From contig JAANDG010000325.1 in NCBI GenBank assembly GCA_036852015.1, positions 62,001-126,000 on the forward strand: a stretch of 64,000 nt of DNA, given 5' to 3'. The notes under the pieces are model-generated. The model was not told the DNA's origin. It saw only the letters and a program-made list of their open reading frames with translations, and did not search any database. Each line of letters starts with the position of its first letter. Positions within the stretch are counted from its first letter, which is position 1. Both the position numbers and the translations under genes were made by a program. Below, one piece after another: positions 60,559 through 64,000 of this stretch. The stretch comes from Pelodera strongyloides (Eukaryota > Nematoda > Chromadorea > Rhabditida > Rhabditidae).

Positions 60559-63500
60559 TTATAAATCGCCTTCTCGTTGCTCTTCTTCTTGTCTTTGATT
60601 TAATAGTTTCTCATCCACAATCTGCCATTCCCACTTTTGTTCGGGACTTTGTGCGTCGCACTGTTTCATAAAGACGAAACCTTCTCCGCTCTAAATATTA
60701 ATCAGTAACTGCATTGTTCCTGATTCAATTCGGTTTCTACAATTTTAGCAAAATAATGTGCTCGCAAAATCGCAGAATATTACCGAAACTCTTGATAACA
60801 ACTAAAACCATCACAACAGCGTTGAAATACTGATCAACACCCCTTTGATTATTATTACAACACCAGAATACAACACCAGAACCCACTATCACTAAAAAGT
60901 TTTGGAAAGGGAAAGGGGGTACTATGGGTGACAATGTTTACTGCTACACATGTGCTCTCACCTTTTCAGCGGAAAGACATTGATTGCTCACGGGATGGTA
61001 AATCTGCTTTTTGTCTTGGCGTAGCTTGAATAACTGATTTCCTTTCATCGAGTGGCTGAAGTGGTTAGGTTTTAGAGGTTGTGTAATTATAAATAGCGCA
61101 CATTGTTTTTCCAAGCAAGGAGAAGCACATACCAATCAAATAACACTATTGGTGCACGGTCGATCGATTGCGAAGCGTCGAAACAAATCTTGCGGCCTTT
61201 AGGTCGGATGTCATGCCAACGTGTTAATCTTAGATCCTGAAAACACAAAATTTACGGAATCCAAGCAAGATTGAGTTCTACCGCATTTCGACTCATAGTC
61301 AGTAGAAAATACCTGTTCTCCACCTCCATTCGGGTCCTCACTGACACACTTTCGCAGTCCGAAACGTTGATTCTGACCCTTGAATTGGGTGTCCACGCAA
61401 AGTCCTGATGCGTTATGACGTAGCTCCCCTATAACGATGTATGTTCATGATAGTAATGGCGGAAACTTCTACTTAGTGAAGAAACACATGGTAACTATAA
61501 GCGTACTCGTCACCAAGTTATGGCTACGACTAGGTACCTTGGGTAGACGGGGCAGGTTCTACAGAAGGGTAGTATCTGTCCTGATCGAACGCGATCTCCT
61601 TCATGAACCAGTCGAACGATTTGCACTGCAGACGTTCGCGAACGGACTTTTGTCTGCTGAGGTCACCTAAACAGTTAGGTTAGGTTATTCGATGAAAGCA
61701 ACCAATAAAGACTCATAAAGAATCGATTGATAATATGATTAACTTGTCCTTTATCATTTCGTGATGTAGTGCCAAGTCCTGGTGCTCTTTAGCAAAATAC
61801 TTATTCACGGAGCGTTTGAGGCTATAAAGATTTACCAGTATCGGCCGCCTTGACTCCGGGTCGGTTTTTGTAGAGAATATCTTTGTACTCGTCCATCCAT
61901 ACCTGAACTTGAATACTCATCATTCACGTAATAAATAACCAAAGACATGAGTACAGGGTTCTCATTTTCACTTACAGTACCCCCACTAACAAGGTATACC
62001 TCGGCTACTCGCTTGTAGTTTCTTGACACAAAATCGCCCAGTCCGGCACTCTTGAATGGAGCGTACTTGCATCTGAACAAGGTAAGTTAAGCACGAAGAA
62101 CGTTCACACTTCATTTACAATCATCCCTGATTAGGAAAGTACCCCCTCCACGTTAGTTGTGCTAAAAAAAGTACAGTTCTACCTGTAAATGTGACCGACT
62201 CTTGAACATGGGGCGTCCACCATTCGGCCGTGGCATTGCCACACCTAAACACCAGTCAATTATAGAAAGTAAAGATGACAAAGCTCAGGAGACATACTGT
62301 AGTAAAGCTAATTAGCTAATACATACCGTAGCTCATATGCGAAGAAATATTGCACCATAACAAACAAATACAGTAAAAAGAGTACCTTAAAACTGAGTTC
62401 GTACTGTTCTCCTCCCCAGATATCAAGTCCATCGTCATAACCGCCCAGCTCCCAGAACCACTTACGAGAGATGGCAAAGTAACCTGGAAAAACATACTTG
62501 TGTTGAAAAGTGAATGACGTATGTAAGTAAACCGCAAAACAAAGAGTCAAACTACAAGAATGCAGATACCTCCAGCCATGACCGGATTGTTGAATGGTTT
62601 TGTTGGGTGTTTTCTATCCTCTTGCGTCAACGGCAGTCGCTTGTAGTTGAAAATCCAATCGAATGAGCCTGTAATTCGGAGGAGTTGAAATAGGCTGTTA
62701 GTTTGGAATGTCGGAAAGTATAGTTTGTAACGTCAGAAAGTGTAGTTTGTAACGTCGGAAAGTAGTTTGTATTGTAACGTCGGAAAGTATAGTTTGTAAC
62801 GTCGAAAGTGTAGTTTGGTACGTCGGAAAGTAAAGTTTGGAACGACGGAAAGTATACAGTGTTAAGATGGGATCCAAGACCTTACCTCTAGCACCCTCAT
62901 CTTGTGGTCTCAGTTCGTAAGTTTCACAATCAACCACATCAACAAATGGACAAACGATCGTCCTAAATTGTTAATTCTTTACAACTTCATCAGTGGTAGC
63001 GACATGGCATGTGCATGTTGCATTTTTATTTATTAGTTAGTTTTCTGTGCCCATGCCCGTCTGAAACAAACCAAAAAGGCGAAATTTAAGTAAAATGCAT
63101 AGGTTTCAAAATCACATGTAATACAGCTTCAAACCATTAATCAATCTATATCTCATATCCTCTGTCTGATTTAGTGATGGAGATGGAGACAACGTTTTAC
63201 CTATAGTCATCCGTAATGGGATCGAGCAATGGGGGCAACCAATTGTAATTGGCTTCACTATGTGCGTCCAGGAAGATCAGTACCTAAAAGATATCACAAT
63301 GAGTCGAGAAGGGACTTTGTGTATTGTCAATGTTCTGATTTACTCTACAGAATAAAGAAAGATACATACCTCACCAGTGGCAATTTCGGCGCCCATTTGT
63401 CTGGCTCTGATCAGTCCTTCGCGTTTTCTGAAGAAATTAGCATAAGATACGATTGATCTAGTATTCTTCGTAAGTTTAAGAAGCTAGTTTTAGATAAGAG

Positions 63501-64000
63501 ACTTCCAATATAAGTACATCCATCGTAAAAACGATAAAAAATGCTTACTTCGTCCTCAAAACTTTGACTATATGATCCAAACCATTCGATTTAAAGAAGT
63601 CTTCCAACGGTTTACCAAGAAACGGTTTCTCACTCGAATCATCTACCTAAAATCTAACGAGCATAGAAGTTGAAAATGATCATTAAAGCGGTATTGTACC
63701 TACATTGGAAAATTTGCATATGATGCGCAAATCCTATGCAAATATCGTGTCCATCCGGCAAGGTTTCGGCACCAAATTTGTAAGGATACATATGATTTGC
63801 GTATTGCATGCAAGTTTCCCAAAGTAGGTACAGTACGGCTTTAAGATATCCTAAAGACATGTAGATACCAAGAACAGTGAAAATTAAGACGCAAGAAATT
63901 ATGAAAGTCATTAACCAACCAAAATGATTTCCTTGATCAATTCTTTTGGCGACCTGTGCAGAATTGACCAAACTGACCGAATAAGGGTTGAGTTATGCTG
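60559..64000 (-). CDS. GALNT10: Polypeptide N-acetylgalactosaminyltransferase, GALNT10-like (5' partial)
   Basis: A Golgi enzyme (GT27) that starts mucin-type O-glycans by moving GalNAc from UDP-GalNAc to Ser/Thr. Minus-strand exons in order are 64000-63920 (continues off the window), 63646-63549, 63427-63370, 63283-63201, 62962-62886, 62668-62570, 62483-62386, 62244-62183, 62072-62000, 61902-61836, 61666-61538, 61428-61313, 61236-61133, 61055-60962 and 60690-60559. They total 456 residues with no phase break. Motifs are [23 protein letters not shown], the metal-binding [77 protein letters not shown] and CKSFDWFM. The ricin-type lectin domain contains [23 protein letters not shown] and [16 protein letters not shown] and [14 protein letters not shown] point to the GALNT10 subgroup. 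The N-terminal cytoplasmic, membrane and stem parts lie outside the window. Confidence 0.93.
62699..62852. repeat. About 22-bp tandem repeat in a GalNAc-transferase intron
   Basis: Roughly seven degenerate units of CGGAAAGTATAGTTTGTAACGT lie between the exons at 62668 and 62886. Confidence 0.8.
63683..63844. mobile_element. Palindromic MITE with family 1 ends and family 2 interior
   Basis: TTAAAGCGGTATTGTACCTA then GGAAAATTTGCATATGATG is mirrored by GCATGCAAGTTTCCC...TAGGTACAGTACGGCTTTAA. The GGAAAATTTGCATATGAT segment is shared with family 2, the AAAGCGGTAT end with family 1. It lies in the first GalNAc-transferase intron of the window. Confidence 0.75.

Overview
The window is nuclear DNA from a small-genome invertebrate, most likely a nematode. 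Four observations support this. Genes have many short exons with U-rich TTTTCAG-type acceptors. An interstitial run of the nematode telomere hexamer (TTAGGC, read on the minus strand) lies at 24532-24576. A neuropeptide GPCR and possibly a Bicaudal-C gene begin just after an isolated acceptor, as in spliced-leader trans-splicing. The eL34 protein lacks zinc-ribbon cysteines that vertebrate eL34 has. I cannot name the species. All multi-exon models were assembled by eye; reading phase closes across every junction and each totals a multiple of three.

Layout. 1-2382 is a large fold-back repeat. 2961-3563 may hold a very small gene. 5264-12158 (+) is a 21-exon Bicaudal-C (BICC1) gene with KH domains and a C-terminal SAM domain. 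12.2-33.6 kb is gene-poor and full of palindromic miniature elements, pyrimidine tracts and a non-LTR retrotransposon (26929-31443) that sits between two 807-bp direct repeats matching at every position compared. 33647-40980 (+) is an 11-exon GnRH/AKH-type rhodopsin-family receptor. 41.6-51.3 kb is a satellite block: about 9.2 kb of a 60/61-bp monomer, then about 0.5 kb of a related palindromic satellite. From 51.5 kb the window is gene-dense: RPL34 (-), a PPM1H-type PP2C phosphatase (+), RPL18 (+), and the 3' part of a GALNT10-type polypeptide GalNAc-transferase (-) that runs off the right edge.

The genes do not form one pathway. They are housekeeping ribosomal proteins (RPL18, RPL34), an RNA-binding developmental regulator (BICC1), a signalling phosphatase (PPM1H-like), a Golgi mucin-type O-glycosylation enzyme and a neuropeptide receptor. 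RPL34 and the phosphatase are divergent, about 0.5 kb apart. RPL18 and the GalNAc-transferase converge, with poly(A) signals 2 bp apart.

The strongest novelty candidates are the retrotransposon with an apparent 807-bp target duplication, the paired palindromic satellites, the set of TTAA-bounded fold-back elements sharing an AAAG(C/G)G end, and the loss of canonical residues in KH3 of Bicaudal-C and in the eL34 zinc ribbon.
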